Shown here piece after piece: positions 8,590 through 18,757 of a stretch of DNA of 64,000 nt. Where the stretch lies: NCBI RefSeq assembly GCF_023101665.1, contig NZ_CP082161.1, positions 6,262,001 to 6,326,000 on the forward strand, in the 5' to 3' direction. The notes below the pieces were generated by a model. The model saw nothing but the letters and a program-made list of their open reading frames with translations, was not told where the DNA came from and did no database searches. The DNA comes from Bradyrhizobium sp. 195. Its GTDB lineage: Bacteria; Pseudomonadota; Alphaproteobacteria; Rhizobiales; Xanthobacteraceae. Position 1 is the first letter of the stretch, and every line of letters starts with the position of its first letter. A program made the position numbers and the translations under genes.

Positions 8590-11500
8590 TGTCCGCGGTC
8601 TTCATCGATCGTCCCCGGCTTGCGATGGTGATCGCCTTCATCATCACCATTGCCGGTGCGCTCGCGCTGATGCAGATCCCGGTGGCGCAATTTCCGGACA
8701 TCGTGCCGCCACAGGTCACCGTCTCCGGCACCTTCCCGGGCGCGTCCGCCGAAGTCGTCGAGAGCAGCGTCGCCCAGCCCTTGGAGGCACAGATCGTCGG
8801 CGTCGACCGCGCGCTCTACATGAAATCGACCAGCGCCAGCGACGGTAGCTACACACTGACGGTTTCGTTCGCGCTCGGCACGAACCCCGACATCAACACC
8901 GTCAATGTCAACAACCGCGTGCAGAGCGCGCTGTCGCAATTGCCGACCGAAGTGCAGCAGCAGGGGGTGACGGTCCGCAAGCGGTCCTCCTCGATCCTGC
9001 AATTCCTCGTGCTCTACAGCGCCAATGACGAGCAGGATCCGCTTTTCATCACGAACTACGCCATCATCAACGTGCTCGATGCGATCGCGAGCACCCCCGG
9101 GGTGGGGCAGGCCAATCTGTTCGCCAAGATGAACTATTCGATGCGGATCTGGTTCGACACGCAGCGGCTCACCAGCCTCAATCTCACGCCGTCGGATGTC
9201 ATTGCCGCAATTCGCACGCAAAGCGTCCAGGCGCCGGTCGGCCGCATCGGTGCGCGCCCGATCGGCGAGGACCAGCAATTCCAGTTCAACGTGCAGACCC
9301 TGGGCAGGCTCGCCACCGTCGATCAATTCGCCAACATCGTGCTGCGCGCCAACCCGGACGGCTCGTCCCTGCTGGTGAAGGACGTTGCCCGTGTCGAGAT
9401 GGGCGCGCAAAACCTCGACAGCGAAGCACGGATCGACGGACGCGCGGCCGTTCCGGTCGCGATCTATCTGGCGCCGGGCGCCAATGCGGTGACCACCGCA
9501 CAAGCCGTGGCGGCGACGATGCAGCGGCTGTCGCAGCACTTCCCCACCGGGCTGAGCTACCTCGTGCAATACGATTCCACGAGCTTCGTGCGCGACACCA
9601 TCGCGGAGGTGTTGCAGACGCTGGGCGAGGCCTTCGTGCTGGTCGTGATCGTGGTGTACCTCTTCCTCGGCAATCTCCGGGCCACGGTGATCCCGGCGAT
9701 CGCGGTTCCGGTGAGCCTGATCGGCACTTTCGCCGTCCTGCTCGTGCTGGGTTATTCGGCGAATACGGTGTCCCTGCTGGCGATGGTGCTCGCCATCGGC
9801 ATCGTCGTGGACGATGCCATCGTCGTCGTCGAGAACGTCGAACGGGTCATGCAGGAGGAGCCGGCCGTTTCCCCTACCGAGGCCAGCAAGAAGGCCATGA
9901 CCCAGATCACCGCGCCGATCATCGCGATCACCCTGGTGCTGCTGTCGGTCTTCGTACCTATCGCCTTCATTCCAGGCGTTTCCGGAACGCTGTTTCGCCA
10001 GTTCGCGGTGACGATCAGCGCGGCGATGATGATTTCGGCGTTGAACGCGCTGACGCTGTCGCCCGCTCTGTGCGCGCTGTTCCTGCGCCACACCGGGCCC
10101 AGGCGCGGCATCATGGGCCGCGTCCTCGGCTCCATCGACTGGATTCGTGACCGCTACAGCAGCGGCGTCCGGCGCCTCGTACGCGTGGCCGTCCTCTCCG
10201 TTCTGCTCGTCGCGCTCCTTGCCGCCGGCATCTTCGGCATGTCGCTGATCACGCCGACGGGTTTCCTGCCCGAGGAAGATCAGGGCGCCTTCTTTACCTC
10301 GGTCCAACTGCCGGACGGCGCGTCGGTGGCGCGGACCAGCGAGGTCACCCAAGAGGTCGAAGACATCCTGAAGCAGATGCCGGCTGTCGACCACGTTCTT
10401 GCCATCGTCGGTTTTTCCCTGCTCGACGGCGCATCGGAATCGAACAGCGCGCTCGTCGTCACCCGCCTGAAGCCATTTGCCGACCGCAAGGCGGCAGCGG
10501 ATTCTGCGCAAGCGCTAATCCGGCAGACTTTCGCGGCCGGCGCGCAGATCCGACAGGCCAATGTGCTGCCGTTCAACCTGCCACCGACCATCGGCCTCTC
10601 CACCGGCGGCGGGTTCGAATACCAGCTCCAGGCATTGGAAGGACAGAGCCCGGCCGAAATCTCGAGCGTCACAAACGCGCTGATCGGCGCCGCCAACGCC
10701 GATCCGCGTTTGGCGCGCGTCTTTTCCACCTTCACTGCGACCAATCCGTCGATCCATCTCGACATCGACCGCGGCAAGGCGCAGGCGCTCGGAGTGACGG
10801 TCAGCGACATCTTCACCGCCCTGCAGGCGACGCTCGGCGGCATCTACGTCAACAATTTCAACCGGTTTGGCCGCACCTGGCAGGTCAACGTCCAGGGCGA
10901 AGCGTTCGATCGCAGCGATATCTCGGACATCTGGCGCATCTATCTGCGCAATAGCAGCGGGCAGATGGTGCCGATCAGATCACTGGCCGGGATCAGGATC
11001 GTGACCGGGCCCCAGGTGATCACCCGCTACAACAATTACCGCTCGGTGACGGTGAACGGCAGCCCGGCCCCCGGTGTCTCCTCGGGCACCGCAATGGCCG
11101 CGATGGCCGATGTCTCAAATGCCGTACTGCCTGCGGGTTATAGTTTTGCGTGGACCGGCACCGCCTATCAGGAGCAGCAGGCTGCCGGCCAGACCGGCAT
11201 CGTGCTGATGCTTGCGGTGCTGTTTGCTTATCTGTTCCTGGTGGCGCTCTATGAGAGCACGGTGATCCCGATCCCGGTGCTGCTGTCCGTCGTTGTCGGC
11301 GTGCTGGGCTCCTACATCGGCATCAAGCTCGCTGGCCTCAATCTCGACCTCTACGGCCAGATCGGGCTCGTGGTGCTGATCGCGCTCGCCGCCAAGAACG
11401 GGATTCTGATCGTCGAGTTCGCCAAGGAGCAACGCGAGGCAGGCGTGGCGCTCGAGGACGCTGCGATCCAGGGCGCCCATATGCGCTTCCGCGCGGTCAT

Positions 11501-11708
11501 GATGACCTCCGTCGCCTTCATCCTTGGTCTCGTGCCGCTCGTGATCGCGACCGGCGCTGCGGAGCTCAGCCGCAGGGCTGTCGGTACAGCCGTGTTCGCG
11601 GGCATGCTCGCAGCGAGCTCGATCGGAATCTTCCTGGTGCCGATGCTCTACGTGACGTTCCAGCGTCTGCGGGAACTGATGAAGGGCAAGCCATTGCATG
11701 CCCATTGA
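8586..11708 (+). CDS. RND multidrug efflux permease (HAE-1 type)
   Basis: The 1,040-residue inner-membrane pump has the AcrB/MexB architecture: TM1 at the N-terminus, two large periplasmic loops and 12 helices in total. The proton-relay residues are visible: the Asp pair in [17 protein letters not shown] (TM4) and the Lys in [16 protein letters not shown] (TM10). Its length is normal for HAE-1. The start overlaps the adaptor stop at 8586-8589; ATG 8589 is an alternative. Substrates cannot be predicted. No regulator gene lies next to the pair. Confidence 0.95.
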   Translation: MMSAVFIDRPRLAMVIAFIITIAGALALMQIPVAQFPDIVPPQVTVSGTFPGASAEVVESSVAQPLEAQIVGVDRALYMKSTSASDGSYTLTVSFALGTNPDINTVNVNNRVQSALSQLPTEVQQQGVTVRKRSSSILQFLVLYSANDEQDPLFITNYAIINVLDAIASTPGVGQANLFAKMNYSMRIWFDTQRLTSLNLTPSDVIAAIRTQSVQAPVGRIGARPIGEDQQFQFNVQTLGRLATVDQFANIVLRANPDGSSLLVKDVARVEMGAQNLDSEARIDGRAAVPVAIYLAPGANAVTTAQAVAATMQRLSQHFPTGLSYLVQYDSTSFVRDTIAEVLQTLGEAFVLVVIVVYLFLGNLRATVIPAIAVPVSLIGTFAVLLVLGYSANTVSLLAMVLAIGIVVDDAIVVVENVERVMQEEPAVSPTEASKKAMTQITAPIIAITLVLLSVFVPIAFIPGVSGTLFRQFAVTISAAMMISALNALTLSPALCALFLRHTGPRRGIMGRVLGSIDWIRDRYSSGVRRLVRVAVLSVLLVALLAAGIFGMSLITPTGFLPEEDQGAFFTSVQLPDGASVARTSEVTQEVEDILKQMPAVDHVLAIVGFSLLDGASESNSALVVTRLKPFADRKAAADSAQALIRQTFAAGAQIRQANVLPFNLPPTIGLSTGGGFEYQLQALEGQSPAEISSVTNALIGAANADPRLARVFSTFTATNPSIHLDIDRGKAQALGVTVSDIFTALQATLGGIYVNNFNRFGRTWQVNVQGEAFDRSDISDIWRIYLRNSSGQMVPIRSLAGIRIVTGPQVITRYNNYRSVTVNGSPAPGVSSGTAMAAMADVSNAVLPAGYSFAWTGTAYQEQQAAGQTGIVLMLAVLFAYLFLVALYESTVIPIPVLLSVVVGVLGSYIGIKLAGLNLDLYGQIGLVVLIALAAKNGILIVEFAKEQREAGVALEDAAIQGAHMRFRAVMMTSVAFILGLVPLVIATGAAELSRRAVGTAVFAGMLAASSIGIFLVPMLYVTFQRLRELMKGKPLHAH

Positions 11709-11838
11709 GTTGACCCGGCGAAAGTCCGGAAAGGCCGGGCAAGCCCGCCAGGCTCTTCGTCGCCTCGCCGCACCCCGATCTCCTGAAGCTATCCTTGGAA
11801 CGGCTCACGCCTGCGGCCCGGCGCCTTTTCCGTTCCGA

Positions 11839-11866
11839 TTGATCGAATACTCGGGTACCCTATTCT
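11839..11866 (+). promoter_or_regulatory. Candidate sigma-70-type promoter
   Basis: TTGATC (11839-11844) and TATTCT (11861-11866) each match four of six consensus bases and are 16 bases apart. They lie 33 bases before the ATG of the following single-helix protein gene. Confidence 0.3.
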
Positions 11867-11898
11867 ATCCGCGTCGGCAGAACTGCTGAAGTTGACAG

Positions 11899-12684
11899 AT
11901 GGCTCCATGGAGAACGGAGATGGGCCGGCTCGATAAGCAGATGGATCCCTTCCGTCCTGCCGCTCATCTGCCTACGGAGGATCGCGTCCCCGAGGATCTA
12001 GAGCTTGAGCAAGCCGACACGGCGTCGTTAGTTGATCCGGCCCGAGAGGAAGCCGCCTCGTCGCCCGCGCATTTTGGGTCGGGCCGGGCGGCGGCCGGCG
12101 TAATGGGCTCTACAGACTGGATGGACCGAGCACGCCGCATTTGGCGGAGCCATCTCCAGCGCGATCAACTCCCCCGGACGGCCGGAGGGTCGATGGGAAA
12201 CTTTGAGCGGTGGTTGATCGCATTGCTGAGCGTCGGCTTTGTCGTGAGCAGCGTTTGCGCGATCATTGTCTTCATGCAGGTCAACTCGCGCAAATTGGAG
12301 ATCGCAACACTGCAACGTGACATCATCGCGCTCAAGCTACGCGTAGCCAGGCTCGACCAGATCGCAAGCACCAACGAGACAAAGGCAAGCAGTGAAACAC
12401 CCAAGCCGCCGTCGGAGGCCCGTCCTGACCAGGCTCCGCTCATCCTGTCACGTGAAGAGATTCAGCTTATCCGAGACTATATCAAGCCTGCACCAATTGC
12501 CGGCTCCGCGACCGAGACGATCAAGGTCGGCGATCCCGTCGCAGGAGAAGCCGTGCCCTTTCCTTTTCCGATCACGGAGAAGGTGCGGAAACTGCTCGGC
12601 GCGCGATTTACCGTTCGCAATGGCATCATTGTCATCCTCCGCAGCGGGAGCCGTCACGCCGATGCTGTGATCGGACCAAGTTGA
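11899..12684 (+). CDS. Single-pass membrane protein of unknown function
   Basis: This encodes 261 residues, or 254 from the in-frame ATG at 11920, which has GGAG just upstream. A charged N-terminal domain (residues 1-100) is followed by one hydrophobic helix (WLIALLSVGFVVSSVCAIIV), a leucine-heptad segment (residues about 130-155) likely to form a coiled coil, and a periplasmic C-terminal domain. It lies directly before the Tad locus but on the opposite strand, and I see no domain that ties it to pilus assembly. Function unknown. Confidence 0.7.
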   Translation: MAPWRTEMGRLDKQMDPFRPAAHLPTEDRVPEDLELEQADTASLVDPAREEAASSPAHFGSGRAAAGVMGSTDWMDRARRIWRSHLQRDQLPRTAGGSMGNFERWLIALLSVGFVVSSVCAIIVFMQVNSRKLEIATLQRDIIALKLRVARLDQIASTNETKASSETPKPPSEARPDQAPLILSREEIQLIRDYIKPAPIAGSATETIKVGDPVAGEAVPFPFPITEKVRKLLGARFTVRNGIIVILRSGSRHADAVIGPS

Positions 12685-12721
12685 CGAGAACTGGCCGTGG
12701 CCGCAGCATCCGGTCGACTAC

Positions 12722-13258
12722 TTATGGCTGGTTGTTTGGCGGTCTTTCAATGAACCGCCGGCTGCCATTGAGAAGCTCGAGGTTATTGGCGATGACCGGA
12801 TTGCCTGGGTCGAGCGAATAGGCTTTCTCGAACTTCCGTCGCGCCGCACTCAGATTGCCGCGCAGCATGTACGAATATCCCTGGTCATTCAGGATCTGAA
12901 CGGTTTCGCCTCCCAGCCGGATCGCTTGCGCATAGGCCTGATCGGCCAGCTCGAAACGACGCAGCCTGTCGTAGCTCGCTGCGAGACCAATCCAGGCCGT
13001 GACGTCCTTGGGTGATTTCTCGACGGCGTCCTTGAAATAGCGCTGTGAGAGCCCGTAACTGCCGCGATTGTAATGCTCCAGCCCCAGCCGCACAGGCTCG
13101 TCCGACGGGTAGTACTTGACGTCGGTCGGCTCCTGCACCGGGTCCCCACCCGGTGGCTCGACCGGAGCCACGATGGCAGCCTCCCTCGTGGTATAGTCAC
13201 ATCCCGCAAGGCCTGGCGCCAGCCAGCAACAGGTCAGCAGTAGAATGGCACGTCGCAT
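12722..13258 (-). CDS. TPR lipoprotein of the Tad locus (TadD-like)
   Basis: The 178-residue protein starts with a lipoprotein signal ending LAGC (Cys about residue 19). At least three tetratricopeptide repeats follow (residues 57-160), visible as WIGLAASYDRLRRFELADQAYAQA-type helix pairs broken here only for citation length. In Tad systems TadD is a TPR lipoprotein needed for assembly or localisation of the secretin. It is the last gene of the secretin group, 80 bases after the small lipoprotein. Assignment as TadD rests on domain type and position. Confidence 0.8.
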   Translation of the reverse strand: MRRAILLLTCCWLAPGLAGCDYTTREAAIVAPVEPPGGDPVQEPTDVKYYPSDEPVRLGLEHYNRGSYGLSQRYFKDAVEKSPKDVTAWIGLAASYDRLRRFELADQAYAQAIRLGGETVQILNDQGYSYMLRGNLSAARRKFEKAYSLDPGNPVIANNLELLNGSRRFIERPPNNQP

Positions 13259-13338
13259 AATCTTTGTCCCCCGCCCGGCCCAGCGGACTCACTGCACCGC
13301 ACGCAAATGTCCCTCGTAAACTCAACTACCAAAAGCCG

Positions 13339-13737
13339 CTACCTGCCCGCCGCCCCGCCCACTGGCACCGATACTCCCGCCGATGCTCCCGCACCCAATC
13401 CAGTTACGTTGACATTCTGCGTGACCGGAGGCCGCTGGCCCATGAGTTTCGTCGGATCGCCCATGTCGGGAAGCTGATCCACCGGCTGTTGCTGGTTGCC
13501 GTATCGCGTTACGGCGGCACCCACGCGCCGCGCGTCGTATGCGATCCGGCGATCGCCGACGTATCGCGGCCATGGATGGATTGTATGGGTCACGGCGTTG
13601 ACCTGCTTGGCATCGCCGGCGGTCATCGTGATGCTGTCGGAACGCTGAAAGTAGCGGTCCACCTCGTCATGACCGGCGACGCCGTAACATCCCCCGAGCA
13701 GGATGGGCGCAAACAGAACCAGATACCTGATCGTCAT
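13339..13737 (-). CDS. Small lipoprotein in the CpaD position
   Basis: The 132-residue protein has a lipobox (ILLGGC, Cys about residue 17). A conserved-looking block RSDSITMTAGDAKQVNAVTH follows and then HPWPRYVGDRRIAYD. Short lipoproteins of this kind follow the secretin gene in rhizobial Tad loci. Classical CpaD/RcpB is longer (about 200 residues or more) and stabilises the outer-membrane secretin, so this may be a reduced analogue; that is inference. It begins 12 bases after the secretin stop. Confidence 0.65.
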   Translation of the reverse strand: MTIRYLVLFAPILLGGCYGVAGHDEVDRYFQRSDSITMTAGDAKQVNAVTHTIHPWPRYVGDRRIAYDARRVGAAVTRYGNQQQPVDQLPDMGDPTKLMGQRPPVTQNVNVTGLGAGASAGVSVPVGGAAGR

Positions 13738-13749
13738 CTCGCGCGTCCT

Positions 13750-15402
13750 CTAGTTTAGAGTTTTGACGACCGTCTGATCGGCACTAGCCGGGACGACGAC
13801 GGGGGCCCGCACTTCAGGCGCGATGATGTGGCCATACGGTCCCTTCACCTCGCCTCCGGAATTGACGTAGTCATGGTACCGCTTGCGGACTTCCATCTGG
13901 CCATTGAGGAAGAAATCGACGTCGTTGGCCGGCAGGCGGGAGTCGAGTGGCGATGCCAGTTGCTGACCGGGTGCAGCCGGCGCGACCAGGCGCGGCGTCA
14001 CGATGATCACCAGATCGGTTTCCTCCTGCTGATACGATTTGCTGCTGAACAGGCTTCCAATCACCGGCACCGAGCCGATCCAAGGCAGTTGCGAGACGTC
14101 CTGGCGATTACGGGTCTGCAACAGGCCGGCGATGGCAAAGCTCTGGCCATCGCGCAACTCCACCGTGGTTCGCGCGTCGCGACGGGTCAGCGCAGGGACG
14201 GTCGTCCCCTGGATCGTCACCGCGTTGGCGAAATCAAGTTCGCTGACCGACGGCTCGACCCGAAGATTGATCACACCGCGCGAGAGCACAGTGGGCACGA
14301 AGGCGAGTTCAACACCGAACTTCTTGTAGTCAATCGTGATGGTGGGAAAGCCGTTTGTCGTCTGGGTCGGTATCGGTACTGGAAACTCACCGCCGGCGAG
14401 AAAGCGGGCGGCATCGCCGGACAGCGTGGTCAGATTTGGCTCCGCCAGCCGGCGTGCCAATCCTTTGGTTTCCAGCGCCGAGATCAATAGGTCCACCGAG
14501 CCGCCGCTGCTGGTCCTGATAATGCTGGTCAACAAGCTTCCGAACGGGGCCGGCGCGATGCCTCCTGCTGTACCGGCGAGGGTCCCCAGAGTTCCGAGGA
14601 TCGGAAGGCTACCTGTCGGGGCCTGCCCGACAGGGTCTCCTCCAGCACCGAGGGGACCGTTGGTGGTGTTGATACCTCCAATCGGTGATCGACCCGCGGC
14701 GGTCACACGACCGAGCCCGGTATTGCCGACGTTGGTACCATTGGCGTTCGCTCCATAGAGGTTGACGCCGAGATTGCGTCCAGCCTCCCGGCTCACCTCG
14801 AGAAAGCGCACCTCGAGCATCACCTGTTGCGGCGCCGCAACGCTCATCGCGTTGACGACGACGCCTCCTTTCGCGACCGTGCTGGTGGCGATCGCCATGG
14901 CCCGCTCGGCCGTAACTGCGTCGGCGGCGGTTCCACTCAGCACCACCTGCCCCTCGGAAGCCGACACGCGGATACCCTGCCCGCCGGTGCTGGTCCGGAT
15001 GTTCTGCTGCAGATTACCGGTATCGATCACGACCTCGACGTCGAGAATCCCGATCTGCTTCATCGAGCTGTCGAACAGGATGACGTTGGTGGTGCCGGTC
15101 TGCTTGCCCTGCACATAGATGAGGTGATCGCTCAGCGACTTCACGTCGACGATGTCAGACGAGCCCGCCACGATCGTCGCAAAGGCCGTGTCGACCTTGA
15201 AGGTACGTGACTTGTTGACGACGAGCTTGACCCGCTGGACGTCGTTCATCTCGCTGACGATGACGCCGCCGGAGGAGCCCCGCCGGTCTGCAGCCGCCGC
15301 GCGGTCAGTGAGCCCAGACGAGGCCAGCGCCGCGCCCAGACCCATCACGCCGAAGGCGAGAAGCCTCCCGACCTTGTTACCCGAAACGCGATCGCCACTC
15401 AT
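13750..15402 (-). CDS. cpaC: Tad/Flp pilus outer-membrane secretin CpaC (RcpA)
   Basis: The 550-residue protein begins with a signal peptide (residues 1-38, ending TDRAAAA). An N-terminal pilus/BON-like domain (KSRTFKVDTAFATIVAGSSD) precedes a C-terminal secretin domain with the signatures GVELAFVPTVLSRGVINLRV and ETDLVIIVTPRLV. The secretin forms the outer-membrane pore for the pilus. ATG 15402 is chosen because a G-rich stretch precedes it and it gives a normal signal sequence; GTG 15426 is the alternative. In most Tad loci cpaC lies between cpaB and cpaE; here it is displaced downstream of the pseudopilin genes. Confidence 0.93.
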   Translation of the reverse strand: MSGDRVSGNKVGRLLAFGVMGLGAALASSGLTDRAAAADRRGSSGGVIVSEMNDVQRVKLVVNKSRTFKVDTAFATIVAGSSDIVDVKSLSDHLIYVQGKQTGTTNVILFDSSMKQIGILDVEVVIDTGNLQQNIRTSTGGQGIRVSASEGQVVLSGTAADAVTAERAMAIATSTVAKGGVVVNAMSVAAPQQVMLEVRFLEVSREAGRNLGVNLYGANANGTNVGNTGLGRVTAAGRSPIGGINTTNGPLGAGGDPVGQAPTGSLPILGTLGTLAGTAGGIAPAPFGSLLTSIIRTSSGGSVDLLISALETKGLARRLAEPNLTTLSGDAARFLAGGEFPVPIPTQTTNGFPTITIDYKKFGVELAFVPTVLSRGVINLRVEPSVSELDFANAVTIQGTTVPALTRRDARTTVELRDGQSFAIAGLLQTRNRQDVSQLPWIGSVPVIGSLFSSKSYQQEETDLVIIVTPRLVAPAAPGQQLASPLDSRLPANDVDFFLNGQMEVRKRYHDYVNSGGEVKGPYGHIIAPEVRAPVVVPASADQTVVKTLN

Positions 15403-15846
15403 CCGAGTCCCCCCACTGCGATCCACGGAGATCCCCGCAAATCTACGTGCTCGCCGTCCTCAACATTTCCCCTCTGCGCACCACGTTGCAGAGCTTACAA
15501 TCTGTCCCACTACAATTCGTTACTTCGTGTTTCCAGATCATCCTCCCTCATGCAGGCAGGTTGCAAGACGTGATACTTACCGCACCGCCGCAAGCGGAAA
15601 GAAAACTCTTCAATGTTGCCAACGCGCATCATTCCCACGGGCTGTGGGGAACTATCCGGCAGCACGACCGCCGTTGGCGCGCGCTCGCGTCGCGGCTTTG
15701 CTATCGAAGGACATCCGGTCGCACGCTTGGAGATTCGCTTGGGCGATTGCAAATCAGTCTGATGCAACTCCGCACCCGCGCGCCTGGCCAAACCCGACCA
15801 AGTTAGTTCTCGATTGAAACATGTCAGGCATGCTGCCATATTCGCG
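15403..15846. other. 444-base gap before the secretin gene
   Basis: No convincing gene is present; overlapping frames on both strands have no family features. Bases 15632-15651 can fold as a hairpin (TTCCCAC, loop GGGCT, GTGGGGAA, with one extra G). This may mark the end of the pseudopilin transcript. The rest probably holds a separate promoter for the cpaC group, but no clear -35/-10 pair was found. Confidence 0.45.
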
Positions 15847-16263
15847 CTAGAAGGGAATCTGGTTGGAGGCGCTCGGCGCATTGAGCGTTGTGCCCCATAT
15901 CGGCATCAGCATCGTAAAGTTTGCCTGGGAAGCTGTAACACTCAAGCTGTTGCTGTTGGCCCCCACGGTCAGCGTTGGCGTGAGTCCTCCGAAAAACAGG
16001 AAGGGGGCCGCGTTCTGCTTGGCGGAGGTGGACAGGGGATCCCCGGTGCAGCCGGCCGGCGACTGCGGCGGGCTTTGAAGCAAGGCAGGCGTATAGCAGC
16101 TAATCATGACCGCACGGGCGCCAGCACTCGCGAGCGTCCGCAAGGATTGCATCGTGATGGTATAGCGCCCAAGATCGAAGATGACGAACATCAATGTGAA
16201 AAGCGCCACGGACACCATAATAAATTCAAACGGTGCGATACCGCGGTTGTCGAGCTTTCTCAT
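15847..16263 (-). CDS. TadE-like pseudopilin
   Basis: This encodes 138 residues. After a short basic leader (MRKLDNRG) comes a Glu-containing hydrophobic helix (IAPFEFIMVSVALFTLMFVI), the layout of TadE-type pseudopilins, in which a prepilin peptidase cuts after Gly and the Glu is at +5. The rest is a small periplasmic domain with two cysteines. The ATG at 16263 overlaps the TGA of the preceding tadG-like gene by one base. Pseudopilins prime or tune pilus assembly. Confidence 0.82.
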   Translation of the reverse strand: MRKLDNRGIAPFEFIMVSVALFTLMFVIFDLGRYTITMQSLRTLASAGARAVMISCYTPALLQSPPQSPAGCTGDPLSTSAKQNAAPFLFFGGLTPTLTVGANSNSLSVTASQANFTMLMPIWGTTLNAPSASNQIPF

Positions 16264-17600
16264 CACTGCACCAAAGCGACAACTTGGGTGTAAACGATGG
16301 TGGCCGGATCACAGCCTTGCGTGCTGAGGTAGCCGCCACCGCTCATGTCGATCGTTTTGGCGATCACTTGCGAACAGGTCGTATTGGTGCTGGCAGTCGT
16401 ACCGGCCCAGCTAACGTCGACCTTGGGGAAGTAGATGGCCCCGCCCAAGCTAACCAGACCGCCACCGTTTATGGTGACCTTGTTGCTGGTCTTGCTCGGA
16501 GCCTGATCATCGATCAGGACGCCATTTAGATCAGAAGAGAACGTGTTAGTGGCAGGTGCGGAGAGATCAGCCGTGCCCCCGTTGATGGTAAGCTGCGAGT
16601 CTCCGAGCAGCACCAGGGTTACGCCTGTACCTTTCAGTTGTCCGCCGGTCATCTTTATATTTGCTTTGAAGAAGAAATATGTTCCCGGGTCCAAAACGTA
16701 CTTGTCCCCGTTCTGCACCGTGAAACTGCCGTAAGCTCCAGTCCCGGCGCTATTTGGCGCGCAATGCTTCCAGCCATCCGCCTGAAGGGTGCATGGCATA
16801 TTTGTGTTGCCCGTCCTGCTGTTGAACGATGCGGTGTCAAGTTTGCTGAGCGGATTGCTAGCGTACGTCATAAAATAATTGTGCGGCACGCTAACATTGC
16901 TGCAGCTGCCTGTGGGGGTGCAGCCACTCACACCATAAACTGCCCATCCCGAGCCGGTGAACGTTGGAGTGCTGGCAAGTTGAACACTGGTATCCGACAT
17001 CAGAGCGCAGCCAGTTCCGTTGTTGCTGAGGTTACCAGCAAGCTTGAGTGCGCCTGAGTCAGGTCCAAGCGCCAGGACGCAGGCCTTGGTCGGCTGCTGG
17101 ACCATTGCAATGGCTTGGGCGGGGATGTTGACGGTGGTCAAACCCAGCACGGCCGACAAGTACGCCGGTTGTTGCTGGCTGACTCTGGCTCGAACGGCGT
17201 TGCCCGTACCCGCAACGGGCGTTGTAAACGTGCCCGCATTGTAATTGCCGATATCGATCTGCACGACCCGCGAGGTTCTTGTCGGAAGGCTCGTCGGACA
17301 ATCCCTGCCCGGATAGGCGGTAGCGTCGTTGGGACTGTAGTTGCAAAACCCGTTCTGCGCCGCGAATTCCTTGCCGCGGTAATCCACTGATTGCGTGTCG
17401 CAGACCGCACCCGCCATCGTACATGAGAGCCGCAATGCGCCCGAATAGGCCGCCGAGTCGGCGGCGTTCTGCGCGTGCTGGCGGGTGACGTACCACGATC
17501 CAGCCTCGGCCCCGAGTGCGACTACTCCGATGAGTGGCACGAGAGCGATGACTGTTGCGAATGCGACGGAGCCTCGTTGGGAATGGAGTAGATCACGCAT
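16263..17600 (-). CDS. TadG-like pilus assembly protein
   Basis: The 445-residue protein opens with RGSVAFATVIALVPLIGVVALGAE and then QHAQNAADSAAYSGAL, the N-terminal TadG/DUF2134-type domain that anchors a pseudopilin-like protein in the inner membrane. The long C-terminal part is Cys- and Gly/Thr-rich and beta-like; no von Willebrand A MIDAS motif (DxSxS) is visible. It lies between two TadE-like genes, with a one-base overlap with the downstream one. Role: accessory pilus assembly or a minor tip component, by family and position. Confidence 0.83.
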   Translation of the reverse strand: MRDLLHSQRGSVAFATVIALVPLIGVVALGAEAGSWYVTRQHAQNAADSAAYSGALRLSCTMAGAVCDTQSVDYRGKEFAAQNGFCNYSPNDATAYPGRDCPTSLPTRTSRVVQIDIGNYNAGTFTTPVAGTGNAVRARVSQQQPAYLSAVLGLTTVNIPAQAIAMVQQPTKACVLALGPDSGALKLAGNLSNNGTGCALMSDTSVQLASTPTFTGSGWAVYGVSGCTPTGSCSNVSVPHNYFMTYASNPLSKLDTASFNSRTGNTNMPCTLQADGWKHCAPNSAGTGAYGSFTVQNGDKYVLDPGTYFFFKANIKMTGGQLKGTGVTLVLLGDSQLTINGGTADLSAPATNTFSSDLNGVLIDDQAPSKTSNKVTINGGGLVSLGGAIYFPKVDVSWAGTTASTNTTCSQVIAKTIDMSGGGYLSTQGCDPATIVYTQVVALVQ

Positions 17601-17609
17601 GGAAACACC

Positions 17610-18056
17610 CTACTGGAAGCGTTCTGAGTGACGCAGCGTGTACGTGCAGGTGGTGGGACACAGCAACGAACCCATAAAAGGCGGGCGGGCCCCAAGCGGG
17701 GCCAAAGTGATGGTTGTCGAAAATGTAATGTACTTCGGAGAAGCAAGATTGCTCGGCGAGCAGGTAGCGCCCGCGTCTCCGCACAAAACCTGAAGGTTGC
17801 TGATCGCATGACCCGCAACTGTCGTCTGTAGCCCTGTCTTCCAGCTCACTGTGCCGTCGGGGGCGAGCGGATTAGCGTACTGCACGTACTGCCCGAAGGA
17901 GCGCAGCGCCGACCATGCGGAGATAAACTGGAAGCCCGCGGCGGCTAAGTCGGCGAGCGGCACAAGCAGGAATGACACCAAGAAAATGTAGACGATCATG
18001 GTCTCAAGCGCGACGGCGCCGCGTTGGTCCACGATCAAAGACTTCTTGTGGCTCAT
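17610..18056 (-). CDS. TadE-like pseudopilin (second copy)
   Basis: The 148-residue protein starts at ATG 18056, supported by a GGAGGT box about 6 bases upstream. Its leader (MSHKKSLIVDQRG) ends in Gly and is followed by AVALETMIVYIFLVSFLLVP, a TadE-type cleavage region with Glu at +5. The C-terminal domain has four cysteines that could pair. It is the first of three consecutive pseudopilin-class genes, 9 bases upstream of the tadG-like gene. Confidence 0.8.
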   Translation of the reverse strand: MSHKKSLIVDQRGAVALETMIVYIFLVSFLLVPLADLAAAGFQFISAWSALRSFGQYVQYANPLAPDGTVSWKTGLQTTVAGHAISNLQVLCGDAGATCSPSNLASPKYITFSTTITLAPLGARPPFMGSLLCPTTCTYTLRHSERFQ

Positions 18057-18107
18057 GAGTTGACCTCCACCGATACTCACCCTTCCGGTCGCCGACCGGA
18101 ACAGCAC

Positions 18108-18755
18108 TCACCAAACGTAGGGGATCACTCTCCAGCGCGATGCTTCGTAAGCGGAATATTCCGGGCAGTTTCGCCGAAGCAGGTCCTCTTCATAATAAAT
18201 TCGGCAAACCTGAACGCCTATATGCAAGACGAGCAAGACCGCTGTCAGCGGTGTCGGACTTCTCAACACCACACCCAACACCGCGATTTCTTCCGCGAGG
18301 TAGAGCGGGTGCTTGATCCACCGATACGGACCCGTTTGCACCACGTTGCGCGCCTGTGGCACCAGACTGAACGACCTGCCAAGATGTCGGATGGTGACCA
18401 GCATCATGATCATGCCGATCAACACGCACGCGGTGGACGCCAGGTTCGGCAACGCCTTGTCGGTTTCGCCGAAGAAGGCGATCGTCCACGGCATATAGGT
18501 GCCGACGAAGGCCGCGATCCTTGGGAGACGGCCCTTCGCTTGCGCCTTCGCCGGGGGCCGCGTGATGATCAACAGCGCCAGGAGCACGTAGAAGGCAGCG
18601 AGGCAAACACTCGACAGGAGCGACGGCCAGGGATCATGAGCCGATGATCCGATCTTGATGGCCACGCCAACCGCCAGCAACATGAACCACATGCCGCCGA
18701 ACAGTTGCATTGTTCGATCGTAGGAGGACGGTTTCGAAAGGGCAATCGTGCTCAT
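18108..18755 (-). CDS. ICMT-type integral membrane methyltransferase within the Tad operon
   Basis: The 215-residue protein has about five hydrophobic helices and the C-terminal block of isoprenylcysteine carboxyl methyltransferase/phospholipid methyltransferase-like proteins: GPYRWIKHPLYLAEEI followed by YYEEDLLRRNCPEYSAYE and RWRVIPYVW. These residues form the SAM-binding site in the family. It starts 2 bases after the tadC stop and so belongs to the Tad transcript. ICMT homologues are not a standard Tad component. The substrate is unknown; pilin N-terminal methylation is a speculative option because CpaA of this locus lacks the methylase half found in PilD. Confidence 0.85.
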   Translation of the reverse strand: MSTIALSKPSSYDRTMQLFGGMWFMLLAVGVAIKIGSSAHDPWPSLLSSVCLAAFYVLLALLIITRPPAKAQAKGRLPRIAAFVGTYMPWTIAFFGETDKALPNLASTACVLIGMIMMLVTIRHLGRSFSLVPQARNVVQTGPYRWIKHPLYLAEEIAVLGVVLRSPTPLTAVLLVLHIGVQVCRIYYEEDLLRRNCPEYSAYEASRWRVIPYVW

Positions 18756-18757
18756 GG

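Noticed and set aside
8316..10511. 731-codon minus-strand frame opposite the RND pump
   Set aside because: His/Arg/Asp-rich shadow typical of the complement of a membrane-protein gene in GC-rich DNA.
15447..15881. Frames of about 120 codons on both strands before the secretin gene
   Set aside because: No start signals or family features; one runs into the TadE-like gene.
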